NCBI GenBank assembly: GCA_000727475.1
Contig: KL647293.1
Span: 186,001-250,000 of the forward strand
Length of the DNA: 64,000 bases
Source of the DNA: Sarcocystis neurona
Taxonomy: Eukaryota; Apicomplexa; Conoidasida; Eucoccidiorida; Sarcocystidae
Direction of reading: 5' to 3'
Part shown: one piece after another, positions 12,421-25,316 of the stretch
Position numbering within the stretch: position 1 is the first letter of the stretch
Layout: every line of letters starts with the position of its first letter
Notes under the pieces: model-generated
What the model was told of the DNA's origin: nothing
The model's database searches: none
Seen by the model: only the letters and a program-made list of their open reading frames with translations
Program-made: the position numbers and the translations under genes

Positions 12421-13385
12421 ACATACGTGGATATATATATATATATATATGCATATATATATATCGTACGCTGCATTAAACGTACACGTAGGCATATACG
12501 TGCATCGCATGTACCGCATTGATTTCCACCAGGTGTAGCTAACGCAGCAGTCTGCATTGTATTTGGACACTGTAACCTTCTTTTGATATCTGTACGTACA
12601 TACAAACGCATACACACGTCGTACCTATTGTGTTGCATGTAACGCGCGTTCCTCCTCACGCGCAAAGACTTCGGTGCCGCGACGCAGCAAGCACTCCGCG
12701 TGTTTCTCGCACTTGTTTGATGTCGCGGGGATATATGGCAGAACCCGATGGCTGAAGGTGTACTTTACCGCCATATCACTGTTCAGCGATATGCGCAGGT
12801 TTCCTTACCTGCATGACTGACACATTTAAATGCATCACGCGCGTCTGCACTCACCTACGTAGTGCGTCGTCGCTTGGAAGATAAAAATTTAAAAGGGAGC
12901 GTTGCGTCTTGTACGATGTAAGTGCGCTATATACACTCTGCAGGCATCCTAGTCTACCTGCTCAGTAGACAGCTGCTGCATTCGTTCGACATCCAGTGCG
13001 TCTGTTTGTGGAGAAGAAGCACCACGGCATCGCACAAGGCGCACACATCTGCTATCCAGTACACAGGGTAGTTTCACCGCCTATCACGCGAGACTCTTCC
13101 CAACAGCGTCTTGTCTCTCCACTATGTAGGGCAGGAGGATTGACTTTAGTGCTGTGCTCAGGTGTTTACGTCCGGATTACAAATATACACCTGTATGTAT
13201 AAAGGCTGCAGACGTGTACTTAGTCCCTATATTTTTCTCAAGGACACCACCAGTTGTACACCTAGCAGCATACGTTTTTTTGACCACCCACGTGTAGGGC
13301 ACTAGCCCTACAGAATTTACACGATTGGGTGTTTCACACAAGTGCGACTGCATCCACACACCTTCCCGAAAGCGCGTGAACAACT
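10270..13385 (-). CDS. Predicted secreted Cys-containing multi-exon protein (partial model)
   Basis: At least four minus-strand blocks look coding. 13380-13190 includes GVWMQSHLCETPNRVNSVG and PYTWVVKKTYAARCTTGG. 11400-11230 includes CHQVRIQGQQFVYHYTR and SVEIQIEFSGGG. 10780-10560 includes IDRASRGKIYEDIARLLC. 10445-10290 reads YGRLPVSAATLKVEAP or, in another frame, a Cys-rich peptide. The blocks have alternating beta-strand patterns and scattered cysteines, as in the genes at 13.7-19.8 and 20.2-22.5 kb. I have not phase-joined them, and the block at 12.07-11.82 kb is uncertain. No family recognised. Confidence 0.45.
12391..12465. repeat. TA dinucleotide microsatellite
   Basis: Two runs of TATATA separated by a short CATACGTGG interruption. 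Reads as Tyr-Ile repeats in every frame and has no coding value. Confidence 0.9.
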
Positions 13386-13731
13386 TTTCTTTTTTGGTAG
13401 TTGTGAAGAACCACGCACAGGTGACTGTAGCATTCGTATATAATTGACTAGTTCATACGATAAGTCAGATCGACACAGGATACAAATATGCCCTACGTTA
13501 TAAAGAAATAGTGGATGTAAACTCAGACATGTTTTTCATTAGTAGCTTTTTTTCTTTAAACATGGACAAGTATTAACGAAGACACCCACAGATCATTACA
13601 AGTGCACTAAGTGCACCATATGCAGTGTGGTAAACCGAATAGTTGCGGTCCACAAGGAATTGCGTCTCTCTTCCAGGCCAACTGAGCTTTCGGTGTCACC
13701 CTGGGCATGTCCTCAACAATTTTTTTATTGA

Positions 13732-16700
13732 TTAGTGAAGGGATCTGCAGTTGCGGCAGTCGCACCACCATTGTTCCAGTTTACGATACCCATTACAAAT
13801 CGCATGTTGTGGATATCGCGTAACTGGCTGCACACATTCACTGGCCCATTCTGGAGGAGTGCACATGAAGGGCAGTAGACGTACACGGAGACCTTTGTTA
13901 TCATGTACTGGTAGCATTTGTAAGCAGTGCAGCTGCGTTACACATGCACACGTAACGCGTTACACGAGTAACATTTGCAGTGTCACGTGTGAATGCTGGT
14001 CATGCATCTCGACCCGCTTATGTAGGCAGAGAATGTCCTTGGCGGGCATTGTAAAACCCGCCTGTGTCGGTGTGTAACTCACATCTGAAACTGCTCCTCG
14101 TCGTCCCCTATGCATACCGTGGCGGAAGCATCCGCATGTATATGAGGGTCCGTCTGACATGACGGTGAGGCGTGTCAACGCTTCTTGGTTGACGAGCGAA
14201 ATGCCCTACACATTGAGAACATGTCTACAGTATGCAATGATCAACACACGTGTAAACAGTACACCCTCGGAACTTTGCCTCCGCTAACAGATGTGGAAGA
14301 CCCGTCAATATGCGTGCACGGACCGAAGTTGTCGATGTCTAGGCGCGCAGCAATAGACTCTGTCGTACGGCCTTAACGCTACACGCGTAAACCATTAAAG
14401 AAATCTACGAGTGTGTAGTTTCAGCGACGCTAGATACGTAGATACACGTACATAAAGAGGGGCACGATGGGTGCAAAAACGTTATCAGGATGGCTGTACA
14501 CCTTGACAAGCGTGCACTGCAGGGTGTACACGCTGGGGCCGGTCGACGTTGCGTCTGTACACTGACAGCCGCTTGCTTACGCTGTATGCGCGCATAGAGG
14601 CGCTTACACATCCCTGTACACAGGTACATCTGCTTACTTACATGCAGACGTTTACATCGTTACACGCACAGCTCTAACCGCTGACCTGAATTCGTCGGTA
14701 AGGAACGAAAAGCGGGCTGCGCAAGGAATGCTCACATTGCCGTGATCCTGCGCGTGCTAAATCGCCAGCACGACATCGTGAGGGGGCATCTCTTTACCTA
14801 GTCCTGTGCAGGTATCATTCAAGAAAATCATCATGCTTTCTGATGCTCTGTCGTAAGGAGCGAAGACGTATCTCTGAGCTTCACTGCACGCTTGCTGAGG
14901 CTGACTTGAAAAGGCCTTGTAGCAGCGGCCTTCGTAACCTCCAAAGCACGGGAAAGTCATGTTCCACCCGAATGGGACATCTAGCTCTGAACAGCAACCG
15001 CAATCGTCGGAAAACAAATAATTATTAGTGGCGCTGTGGCTCCTTATGCAAGCACAAGGAAGCCTGGCAAGGAACTTTTCTGTAGATATACATGTCTATG
15101 GGAAAAGGCAGACACACTCCGTGACCACCACGGGCACCAGTACAAACAGCGAATGAAAAGTGCCAATGTCACAAGCTGCTGCTCCGCCCATCCATAACAC
15201 ATATCCGTCCGTATACGTATCTAGGCGTACGAAACCTTGCGCTGACCCAGTGTGACACGTACGTAGTACGCTATATGACGTCCAATTACCACTTTTGTAG
15301 GTGCAGACATCAACACACAGAGAAGAGACATACGTACACAAGGACGCACATCAGTATTTTCTTTGTGGTCCTACTGGCGGTTACTGACGTATGCGAATAT
15401 GTCTCGCGGAGAATTTTGCAACTGGAAATTGCCTAGTCGTTTTTGATCTCGAACTGAAAATATATATGTATACACGCAATTGTATGTATACAAACGTAGT
15501 TGTCGACATACATCTCTTTCTGTCTACCTATCTATCTATATATATATATATATGTATAAATGTACGTGTCTGGCTGTCATCCTGGCACCGTCTCCTCGCC
15601 GAGCCTGCGGCCTGCCTCCATTTCAAATCGCATGTGCAAATGTGTGGTGAACGCGTCGTTGTAGCGCGAAACCAAACATGTACACACAAGTATGTCTCCC
15701 CTGTGTGCTTTATTTATGGTTTTTCTTTATTTTGGCCCTGCACGGAACGTAACACTCCATTGACCACTGCGTGTGAAGCACTGAAACGTCAGATCCTGTG
15801 CAGAACGAAGATGTGGAGAGACTTCGACGCTGGGTGCGCCTGCTTGCGCGCCGATGTTTCCAATGTAGCCGTAAAGAGAGAGTGGATTAGAGATACAAGC
15901 TAATCCTGTGCTGCATCCACACGAAAACACACTTCAGCGAAATCAGTGACAGAAGCAGTTCAAGACGCAGCAGGTACAAGATTGGTAACGCCAGCAGGAC
16001 CAACAGAAGTTGCAGCAACAGGAGGAGTAACCTACACTGGGCAGATCGCGTTGATTACGCTTTAACTGAAGAGGGTCGATTGAAGCTGCTCACGAACCCA
16101 AGCGGACTTCTCCATGCCTTCAGACTCGCAGATACACCAAAACTGATTTCGATAAAGCTGTTATCCCATACTTACCCTGTTGCTCTACAGTAGCATATGT
16201 ATACACGTGTGTGGTTACACAAGCATATATATATATATATATATCTATATATATATATGTATACGCGTGCCCAAGCAAGTACACGTGTGCTTTTGATTCC
16301 GAACCACCCATGCACTACCAACTAGAGATCAGCTGTAATCTGTGGAGAGTTTAATATATATTTGTTGGCCGGCGAGTTCATCCACGCACACGTTCTCACA
16401 GGAGAAACGGAAGCTAGTGCTCTGGAGATATCTCTACCACGTGAATCAGCACCATGCGCAACACGACCGTCATGCCACTGCTGTAGAGTAGCTAAGTACG
16501 TGCTTTGATTGTCTTTTCCCTATTTACCTCTCTCTCTGTGACTTGTGAAGATCTCCAGCGTGTAAGGTCGTCCATCTTTCAGTTTACATGTTTCCTTATC
16601 TTGACCGCCCACGTAGTAGCGCATAAAGAAGTCCGGTGTCCACCAAGCGGTTCGCTGGCCCCGAGCATTGAAAGGAGGAGGTGTTCCGAGCTGCGAAGTG

Positions 16701-19700
16701 AGTAGCGGACACACAGACAGGTGTAAATTGATGAGGCTAATTGCAAATCGAATTGAGTCGTCCTCTGCTGGACGCACCAGGGTACACCTACATACAGGGA
16801 GACATACGTGTAATATACAACGTTACATTAGTGTGTATCTAAGTATGCGTATACATACACACATACATACATACACACATACTTACATATCTACAACACA
16901 TACACATGCATACCGGTGTCTGCGTGCATGGATACAGCTGTCCGCATTTTGCTACCAGCAGTCGTGTGGCGGCAGCTTCCGTGTATACACGAGGACAAAC
17001 ACACGCACGCGATCCCCGCCAACGAATGAGAATCATTTGCACTTCTAAATACAAGCAACGGTGCTCCCCGTACTTTCAGCGCCGGCGACGCAAGCGCTGA
17101 CGCGACTTTCTGATAAGTAGTGGGTGGGCGCCCTGAAAAGCAGAAGAACTAGACTAACTATTGATATCACACATGAGCATCGTTGCCGGTAGGCGCCACA
17201 GGGCTGCGTCGCTAGAGGCACGTGCGCTTTCCTGAAACTGCACGCCACTATTTCCCCGTTTTCAGGCAGTGGTTCACTGCCGTAGGAATGCATACAGAGA
17301 TACGGAGCTTTGATTTTGAGGAGAACTTTTGTAGGTTTTGAGAGGTTCCCTCTACATGTGACCGTCGCTGGATACGTTGCCAACTTCCGGGTTTTTAAAG
17401 TGAGCCGAACTTGATATGTAAATCCGCACAACTGTGTGAGTAACCACGCGCATAAGAGAATCCTCCAAATACTACCAGTTGTTCCTCGACCAACACTTTG
17501 TACTCGGAAGGTTGATGCCCGCTTGTCGTCACGTATCCCTAGAAACTCGAAGTCATGCTGCATGACTCACGTGTATAACGCAAAGCGTCAGCGTGCACGT
17601 GGGCATGACCTGTGCCATATGTATGTAATTATGTTCGCAGAAGTGTGTAGACGTACGCAGAGGGCGCGAACAATCCCTTCTTTCCTAAGTCGGTTCAGAC
17701 GCGTATAGGGGGGTCTGTGCTCCTCTGTTAGAACCCTTTTCTGGGCTGTGCGTGCCTCTCACAATCTTGGCCGTGCACAGGCGTGTTTCCAAGCGCACTC
17801 ATTCTTCTTAACCAGGTTGTGTGTAGCTTGGGTACGTACAGAGACGCAGACACTTACATGTGAAGATATACACGTATTCGCGCAGAGGTCGCCGACAAGT
17901 ATTTACCTGTTCCAATTCCATCCTCACCAGGACATATGCGGAGACACACCACTTCGGCGAGAGTTTTCCGCGGCTCAGCACATCTATGTATGTACATGTG
18001 TAGGTAAGCGGGGTCTATTGTAACTGTGTACCAAACTGCGTCAACGTACACAGCGGGGCACGCACGTGCCGCTCAATGTCCGCCGGTGAATCCACTAGGT
18101 GTGAAGCGACACAAAGAGGGCACTGCGGTGTTTATGCGGGCAGGTAACGCGTGTGCTCAGCAAACAAATGCATACGGCCTTCTTGACGAGTGCGCCCGCA
18201 CACGTCAGACAAATGTACTTGTGTCCGTGTGTGTGGAGAGAGAGAGAGAGAGACCGGAATTAACATTGGTTCCCACATTTTGGCGCGCACACACCTAGAG
18301 ACCCGCAGACTACCGAGTAAACACGACGGCTTGCGCGCGCCGTAACGATCGCTGAGAAAACAGTCCTAGGTTGCTTGCACCCTTCTACAGCATGTAACTG
18401 TTTTCTTCTCTAATTTGCGTTCTCACCTTATTCATGCAAGCTCCTTTGCCGCTGTCCCAGTCGACAAGAATTCCATCAAAAACTTTGGGATGTTGCCGGA
18501 GTATCGCATCCATTTCCTTGAAGTTTGGGGGTCCAAACCAGAGGCCTCCCACAGCAAGACGTGTTCGGTTTTTCAGTTGACCCACGGCTTCGAACCAGCT
18601 GGCGGGAAATTGACTGACAGCCTCTGTATAGTGAGGAGGAGAAAGATAAACTTCTTGCAAGCTGGGGTTACCCCGTTGGTGGTCGTCATGGCGTCCGAAA
18701 TCCGTCATATTTACCATGGGAACATAGACTCCCTCACCCAGCTTTGCAGCGTCTACACAGCGAGACAGTAGATCATCTGTCTCCACTGTGTAGCAGTAGG
18801 CGAAAACACCATTCTTCAAAGTCACCTGTGGAGTTTCCTTCTCTGGCCCATCTGGAAGCAGCCCACTTCGCACGTCTGGAGGATCATCAGTCTCTCCTCG
18901 AGCCCGCCGCTCTTCTAAAATGACGTAGTCATAGTAGTCTATGTTGGTGCCTGGTATCACCTTTCGAAGCTGCTGAGGCAAATAGAGTTGGAAATCAATC
19001 CCTGCCTCTTCCTCTTCTTCCCCCTCCTCCTGCTCCTGCACTGCCTGTGCGACGGACGCTGCTGTTTCTCCTGGATTGGCTACCGTCTCTCTCTCCGCAT
19101 TTTCTGCTGCTCCTGTGCCTGCTTCGTCCTCTTTCTCCCCTGAGCCTTTTGCACGATCAGAGAGCCTTTCAGCGGGAATGCTAGCCTCAGAGACTCCCTC
19201 GACCTCGCCGTCTAGGTCTGCAGCAGGGTTCACTTCCGATTCGCCTTCGTCCTCTTCCCCAGATTCTCCTTCACGCGTAAGCACTTCAATGTCTTCTTCC
19301 GGTGCTACATTCTCCTCCAGTCTTCCAGCTGATCCTTCCTCCGATGTGTACGAACCGTGTGAGCCGGCCACTCCAGATGGTGCAACGTTGTCTCGACTGC
19401 GGATCTGCCCGCGGCCGCTGGTAGTTTGTCCTGGTGTGTGCGAGGTTAGTGTAAAAGTATTCTCGCTTGAAAGTCTCTCATGTCCTCTTTCATCTCCCAC
19501 CTCTGGTGTAGCGGAAGGCAGAAGTATTCGGCTCACAGCGAGGAGACGTCCCTCTTCGTGAGTTGGGTTATGACCCACACCCTTTCGCCCTGCTGCTTCG
19601 GCGAACAAATATTTGCTTCCTTCGCTAATAAGCCAAGTATATGAATCTCCTTGCGTGGTGCTAAGGTCCCTCCACCTGCTGAGTGCGGTTGAAAGAAAGA

Positions 19701-19800
19701 ATGCTACATAGACAAGTGTGAATAGTGCGGAAGGAAGGCAAATGCAAATCATCTTCACGTCCTCAGTGGAACTGTGCATGTGTGTAAAACACGTAGTCAC
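13732..19800 (-). CDS. Large secreted or type II membrane protein, acidic and Cys-containing, eight exons, unknown function
   Basis: Exon 1 (19800-18427) has a hydrophobic segment near residues 18-40 (signal peptide or anchor), a long Glu/Gly/Ser/Thr-rich acidic region (about residues 80-260), then a folded-looking part (FAYCYTVETDDLLSRCVDA, VPMVNMTDFGRH, KVFDGILVDWDSGKG) with N-glycosylation sites. Later exons are 17431-17171 (FTYQVRLTLKTRKLATYP), 16690-16528 (RTAWWTPDFFMRYYVGG), about 15905-15740, about 15285-15115 (KSGNWTSYSVLRTCHTGS), 14986-14798 (FPCFGGYEGRCYKAF), 14153-14083 and 13932-13732, ending CDCRNCRSLH-stop. Phases agree at every junction except those around the fourth and fifth exons, where the donors are weak. 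There is no carboxy-terminal membrane segment. The product is about 870 aa. I recognise no family; a surface or secretory-organelle role is inferred only from the signal segment and cysteines. Confidence 0.68.
16223..16262. repeat. TA microsatellite in intron
   Basis: Run of TATATA with one TCTA interruption, inside an intron of the 13.7-19.8 kb gene. Confidence 0.85.
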
Positions 19801-20241
19801 CTAATTTGCCATATATTGCCCTCTGTCACATTCGATACGTCACTCAACAAAACCAGAAGGAAGCCATACTACTACGCGGGGGTCAAACTTCAACGGTTAT
19901 CCTTAAACTAGAATGTACACGCTGGAGGCGTTCGGGTACTAAAGCTGCTCACCAGCTCTTCACTGGAGATGTGCTCCTTCTGTAGCTTTGTACGACCTAT
20001 TAAGCTGAATGCGAAAAACGAGTGAAGCAGCCGTAGTGTCTTAAGACGAGAAGTGTTTGCAGTGGCGCTGCCGACAAGAAAAATTAAATCACTTTTCTCG
20101 TAGTCGCTACTTGTAGCGGCAAGTCGAAAGCGAGAAGCGTCAAAGTGAAGGCATTCAGCCTTGACAGTTAGCAACTAGCCCCCGTGAGTACCTGACACAA
20201 ATCAAAAAGGAACCACGTAGTCCTCGACTGCGCGTAGGGGC
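19801..20241. other. Short spacer between two tandem minus-strand genes
   Basis: Lies between the stop of the 20.2-kb gene and the first ATG of the 13.7-19.8 kb gene. It should hold the 3' end of one gene and the promoter of the next. A minus frame (20174-19908) reads without features I can interpret. Confidence 0.5.
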
Positions 20242-22520
20242 TCACGCTGGTATGCTAATAAAGCATACGGCCACGTACGGGGTTGCAGCACCCAACGGCA
20301 CGCAGCTTCGATTTACCGGGACTTCAACGGCCACGTCCTGCTTCCACGCTAAGATGTCACGCTGTGCTTCCACTGTTATGTGGTACGTGCTGCTATTACC
20401 GTGAATTGTCATGTTGCGCCTGCACCCGTAACGTACTGAGTTCTCTGTGTCCACTAGCAAACTGCGGAGTGAAAGTCTACGTAGCCGGAGGATCGAGCAC
20501 GGACGGTCCGTAGTTACAAATGCTCTTTTGCGCGTTGACATTCCATCGCCGTCGGATACGCTCGTACTGGTACTCAGACTGCTTTGAGAAGCAACAGCTT
20601 ACGAGCTCGCCCCTGCTTCGGGGGTACCCCCTGCAGATCTACCCCATGACTACTTCGGCGTGAAACAAGATTTGTAATTCTGAGGAGGACGCAGCGAGCG
20701 AGCTCACGTCGTGTTGGACAGGCGTAAAAGCAGTACCGACATACAAACATACAAATATATATATATATATATATGAGCAGTGGAGAATAGAGTTGCTCTT
20801 GAAAGATGAAGCAGTAATGTAGACGCATATTTACGAGAGTGTCCAACTTTCCCTCCCACGGATTGAGTGCCTCCGCAGGTTGTACTACGAAATCGACAAG
20901 TATACATTTGTGTGCCCTTTAGGAAAAGACTAGTGACATAAACCAAATTTCCTTTCCGCGTGTGTGCCTTCGTGCCAATCTCGTGGCCGACCACCTGCAC
21001 TCTACGAGATTGTTTAAAGCCGGCAACATCCAATATATCTCCGATATACGGAGATAAGACAGTTACCCGTGCACACATGCGTAGATCCATTCATCACATG
21101 CATACATATGCATTATATATACACCAACAGTCCAGTGAAAAAAACTGCTCAAACATGCGTGCACTTACGCGTATATTATCTCACATACTTCTGTGTTCAT
21201 GAACCTACACAAATCCTTGCATGATATTGCAAGGAGCTGCTGGCGAACTGCGTAGATTCAAACAGGTAACACTTCACGCACGACGAAGACGGGGTACTGA
21301 GCTCCTTTTGTTGTAGCCCGCGTAGCACCCGTGTGTCTCCACCCGGTCACAAATACCGTGCAAAACTTGGAGTTACTATATGTACTGCAGATTCTCGACA
21401 CCTGCGCAGTTCACTCTCACCCCTTTAATCGTATAAAGTTACACAGCTCAGCTACTACATTATTGCTAGACACGTGAGTACCTAAAGATACAGATGGCTC
21501 AGCGGCTTACAGGAATCCACCCACGCGTGAGTTTACACACTATGAATACTTACGTGAGAGCACAGTGAATCCGCGTATGCTGGTGAGCATAAGAGGATTT
21601 ACTGGCATAATATATACATATACATATATATATATACATATATATACGGAGATATGTATATGACTGGGTGGACAGCTGCCAGCTATCCATAACACACGTA
21701 TCGATAGCGATCAAATTCTACAGGTTTATCTGCTTGCACGCACGGTGTTGCACTCCATTCTGTCCTCCTGGTGTGTACGACACGCAAGGTCTCTGACTTG
21801 TTCGTGAAGTAGACGTACAACAACCAGCTTGGGCAGGCTCGATTCGTGCTGTTTTGTTGCGGCAACATCTCACATACTCTTGCGGGAGCAGCACAAACGA
21901 AGAAGGGGACGACAGCTACATACATTGAGACTCCCCTTAGGTTTTGCCCCTGCCGTCACAAGAGCGAGCGCTGCTGCAGGGTGAGATATTCGCTGTCACT
22001 TAATCGCCGCATAACTAAACAGGAACACAATCTTACATGTCCATGCGGACTTGTTGGAGCATACACATATATGTCTCCACTGTTAAGCGCACTCCATGCC
22101 GCTTCGCATACAGACGACTGTCCCAAATGGAGCAAGTATGCTGACTACCAGTACCCTAGTTCTCTATGAAATCGTTGTGCAGAAATTTTTGAAAAACGGG
22201 CTCCAAGAGAAGTCGACGTAGAGCAACGACATAAAGAAGTATCCTGCAATCTACATAAATATATATTCGGGCATGCGCACACGTAAAAGTAGACGTATAC
22301 TTCCTAACACATACATACACTTACTTATACGTGCATATGTATGTCTACTGCATACAGAAGTATACGTCCACACATGTACGCACTTGTCCAGCCCCGCATA
22401 CATTCGTACATATATACATATATATACACGTGATTTGCGAGGAGCGGCCACACGAACTTTCGCAAGGTGTTTCGTTCTACGACCAACCGTCCAAATCTCT
22501 GCAGGTAGCCGTTCACCGGT
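20242..22520 (-). CDS. Second predicted secreted Cys-containing multi-exon protein (3' part modelled)
   Basis: The terminal exon 20444-20242 (67 codons, phase-checked against the donor at 20835) contains YGCRRNMTIHGNSSTYHITV and VEVPVNRSC and ends in a stop. The exon before it, about 21030-20835, reads DILDVAGFKQSRRVQVVG and TQMYTCRFRSTTCGG. Exon about 21895-21704 reads WLLYVYFTNKSETLRVV. A further exon near 22510-22435 reads IWTVGRRTKHLAKVRV. All show strand-like alternation, cysteines and N-x-S/T sites, as in the downstream neighbour gene. The 5' end is not found and may extend to 24.6 kb. The first two junctions upstream of the terminal exon need a transcript to settle. No family recognised. 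Confidence 0.5.
21610..21662. repeat. TA-rich microsatellite
   Basis: ATATATACATATACATATATATATACATATA-type run in a probable intron of the 20.2-22.5 kb gene. Confidence 0.85.
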
Positions 22521-25316
22521 CATGTCTTACTTGAAATTTGACACTCCTCATGCTTCTTTGTCGTCCAGGCTGCTGCCGCCTACGTACACATATTAGCTCT
22601 CCCAGAATCACCTGGGTGGCCGTACCCATTCTCAAAGGCAGTGCGTGCTTTACGAGCTCTGCTTTTCCCTTTTTTCCCCCATGAAAATGGATGCTGTCTG
22701 GAAGACTACCACAACTGCATAGTTTCCCTTGAAATCATGGGAAGACGAGAATATTTTTCCTTTCAATTGCTCAGATCCTCCGCCACGTCCTCTCTAGGCA
22801 CCGTTCTGCATACTTTTCCGTCACGCCTCGTTGCAGCTGCACTTCAAAACTTAGAGGTCCACAAATTGGAGACGCGGTTGCTCCGCTGAATAAAGAATAC
22901 CCCTCCAGTCAAGGAAAGAAGGTGGCAATGATCACATCCCTTTCGGCTCAAGAACTACACAGGTTTCCTCTGCGTAACACAACTAAGACAAACTGTTCAC
23001 AACGGGTGTGTGTATGCCGGTGCGTGCTCTATTCTCCTTGAAAAGAAACATGCAGATTTACCAACTGTTCCTCTTGGTTGTCGTCTGCGTCGCAAAAACT
23101 GCGCTTGAATAAGAAGACGTACGGTGTTTCCGAAAGCTACAAGCTGTCGACTTCTCCATTTTCGTCTCACTCAGCAAGCTGTAATGCGATACCGAGCAGC
23201 TGCCGTGCTGTGACAAACAATTGACTCTGTGTGCCTGTACCTTTGTACAGACCTTCCACAGGTGTACCAGTTGAATCTAAAGACACACACACACACACAC
23301 TTTACGAATTGACCCCAAGCGAACGGTAATTATCTCTTTGTCTAACCTTGGTACAATTAAGACACAGGAGCATCAGTTGCGTTGTGCACAAAGAGAAGTG
23401 TACACTCTATGTTCCCCGAATCGGCGACGTGGTGGATAATTTGACTGAACAACTGCTTGTACACGCTGGTACCTTGCTTCAGGAAGGTTAAGGGTGCCTT
23501 TGTAAAGGTCTCTACTTGAATGCAAAAGGGGGTACAGAGGGGACGGCATACATATACGTACGTATGTAAACGAGTATGCGTTAAAATTTTTAAGGAAAAA
23601 GTGATCTGTACGTCTCTCAGGACGTATAAGGTGAAAAGCGTTGGGCCTTATGTCCCTGTAGAATACGAAGACCTTAACGACTGCGTGTATATATGATATA
23701 TACGCACACGAAACCCTAGTAAGCCTGTATGATATAGTGGCATAAAACTCCAGTGTTTTCGCATAGCTACATATGGCATTCCTTCCATGAAGAGTTACAT
23801 CACAGGAGCACCAAAAACACTATTCCCCGTTGAATCCATGCAACTTTCTGCAAGAACGGACATCCTGGTGGATGGGGCTTCATATCTTGGAAGTTCTGCA
23901 TCCCGTCCAACTATATGCGTATACACATATATACACCAACAAACGAATCAGTGCAGAGGGCGCTCTACATCAACGCATCCAGTATACACGCGTATGGTCG
24001 TATTCAGGTAGAATATCATGGGCCGCTGTATGTATGTATATATATACATATATGTATACTTCATTGGGCTCGTGGAAAAATCTTCTGAGCTGCTAATTAC
24101 ACGCCACCGTGAGGGCCCTCATATACGGCAAAAATTTAGCCGCCCCTGTATGCATGCTTGTGTACCTCGTACTAGACACGCGAGATCACCCTCCCCCTAA
24201 AAGTACATACGTATATGTCCATAATTACGGGTCTTTCTCTTTTACATTTACAAAGCGCGTGGCCAGCAGGTGCGCAAGCTTATTTACGTACGATTCAATC
24301 GTTGTATATGTTTAACTACCTCCATATACGTGGAAGTTCAGCTGGTGGCTTCGGTCGTGCATACGGTTGAGTTTTACACGACTACGTTGAAACTAACCAG
24401 CGTCTATCTACTTCTTTTACTCTTTTGGGTCGTTTAAAATTCGTATCACCTTGAAATCTCATACAAATACGCACATGTAAAATATATGTGAAAATGTGTG
24501 TGCCTACATATGTGTATATATATATATGTATATATATACACATATGTGGGCTACGCGTATGCGAATGCAGGACACGCATCTGTAAATACCCGTTGACACA
24601 GGTATATAGAAATACACACAAAGACACAAGTGATCGCCTCTAGGTAATGTTTCTCTACATTCGTGCAGTTTTCATCCCAGCCCATGACGAGGTAGGTACG
24701 CGTGACGGCAGAGAGGCTTTACACGCGTTCGTGTCTGCACGACGTTGCTGCGAAGAGCTCCCCACAGTAGCGATGTCGTTGCTACGACAAAGTAGAATCA
24801 CGTGCCACTAATCTACGTGTGCATGTACGTCTGACTCAATGCAGATGCGTATTCAGATAGATAATTTTAGTAGACACGTGAATCTGCTCGTCTACTTTTT
24901 ATATGAGTGTCTGCCCAAGAGACACCTGCTCAGGACAGTATTAGTATACCCTTGCTTCGTAAACCGCGACACAGCACCCGGAGTCCTTTCACGTATGCGC
25001 AAGCTGTAGAACAGCTAATTGTTGACAACTTTATACGTGCGCTCTACTCTCTCTACGATACACGCACATATACGTGTCTCTCTCTGTCTCTCTCTCTCTC
25101 TATATATATATATGTAATCGCAGAGAGTAACACATACAAAGATAACTGCGTACTTCCGGTCTTCATTGCATTATGTACGTGTTTATGCAGCATGCGAAGG
25201 TTCGCCAGCCGAGGTGGCGATGCTGCGCACTGCATGCGCCGGGTCATCAAATTGCGCGGTACTACGAGTGTCGGCCTTGCGCAATGTACCAGAAGGGGGA
25301 GGGCCGAAGTCCGACT
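22521..25316. other. Stretch with no firm gene
   Basis: CAG-poor DNA with a CA run near 23283-23300, TATA-rich runs near 24030-24050 and 24510-24545, and a TC run at 25078-25102. A plus frame (22641-22889, ENGCCLEDYHNCIVS) and a minus frame ending at 24382 (GDTNFKRPKRVKEVDRRW) have ordinary composition and might be isolated exons. I could not link either to a neighbour. Confidence 0.5.

Noticed and set aside
12241..12665. Frames reading Tyr-Ile-Tyr-Ile repeats here and at about 16.2, 33.4, 49.4, 52.0, 53.4 and 59.8 kb
   Set aside because: They are TA microsatellites read as codons; no coding value.
18415..18771. Plus-strand frames opposite the 13.7-19.8 kb gene, also at 19076-19561
   Set aside because: They are antisense shadows of a well-supported minus-strand exon.
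23700..23730. GAAACCCTAG resembling a telomeric AAACCCT unit
   Set aside because: A single occurrence with no tandem copies, so there is no evidence for telomeric or subtelomeric repeat.
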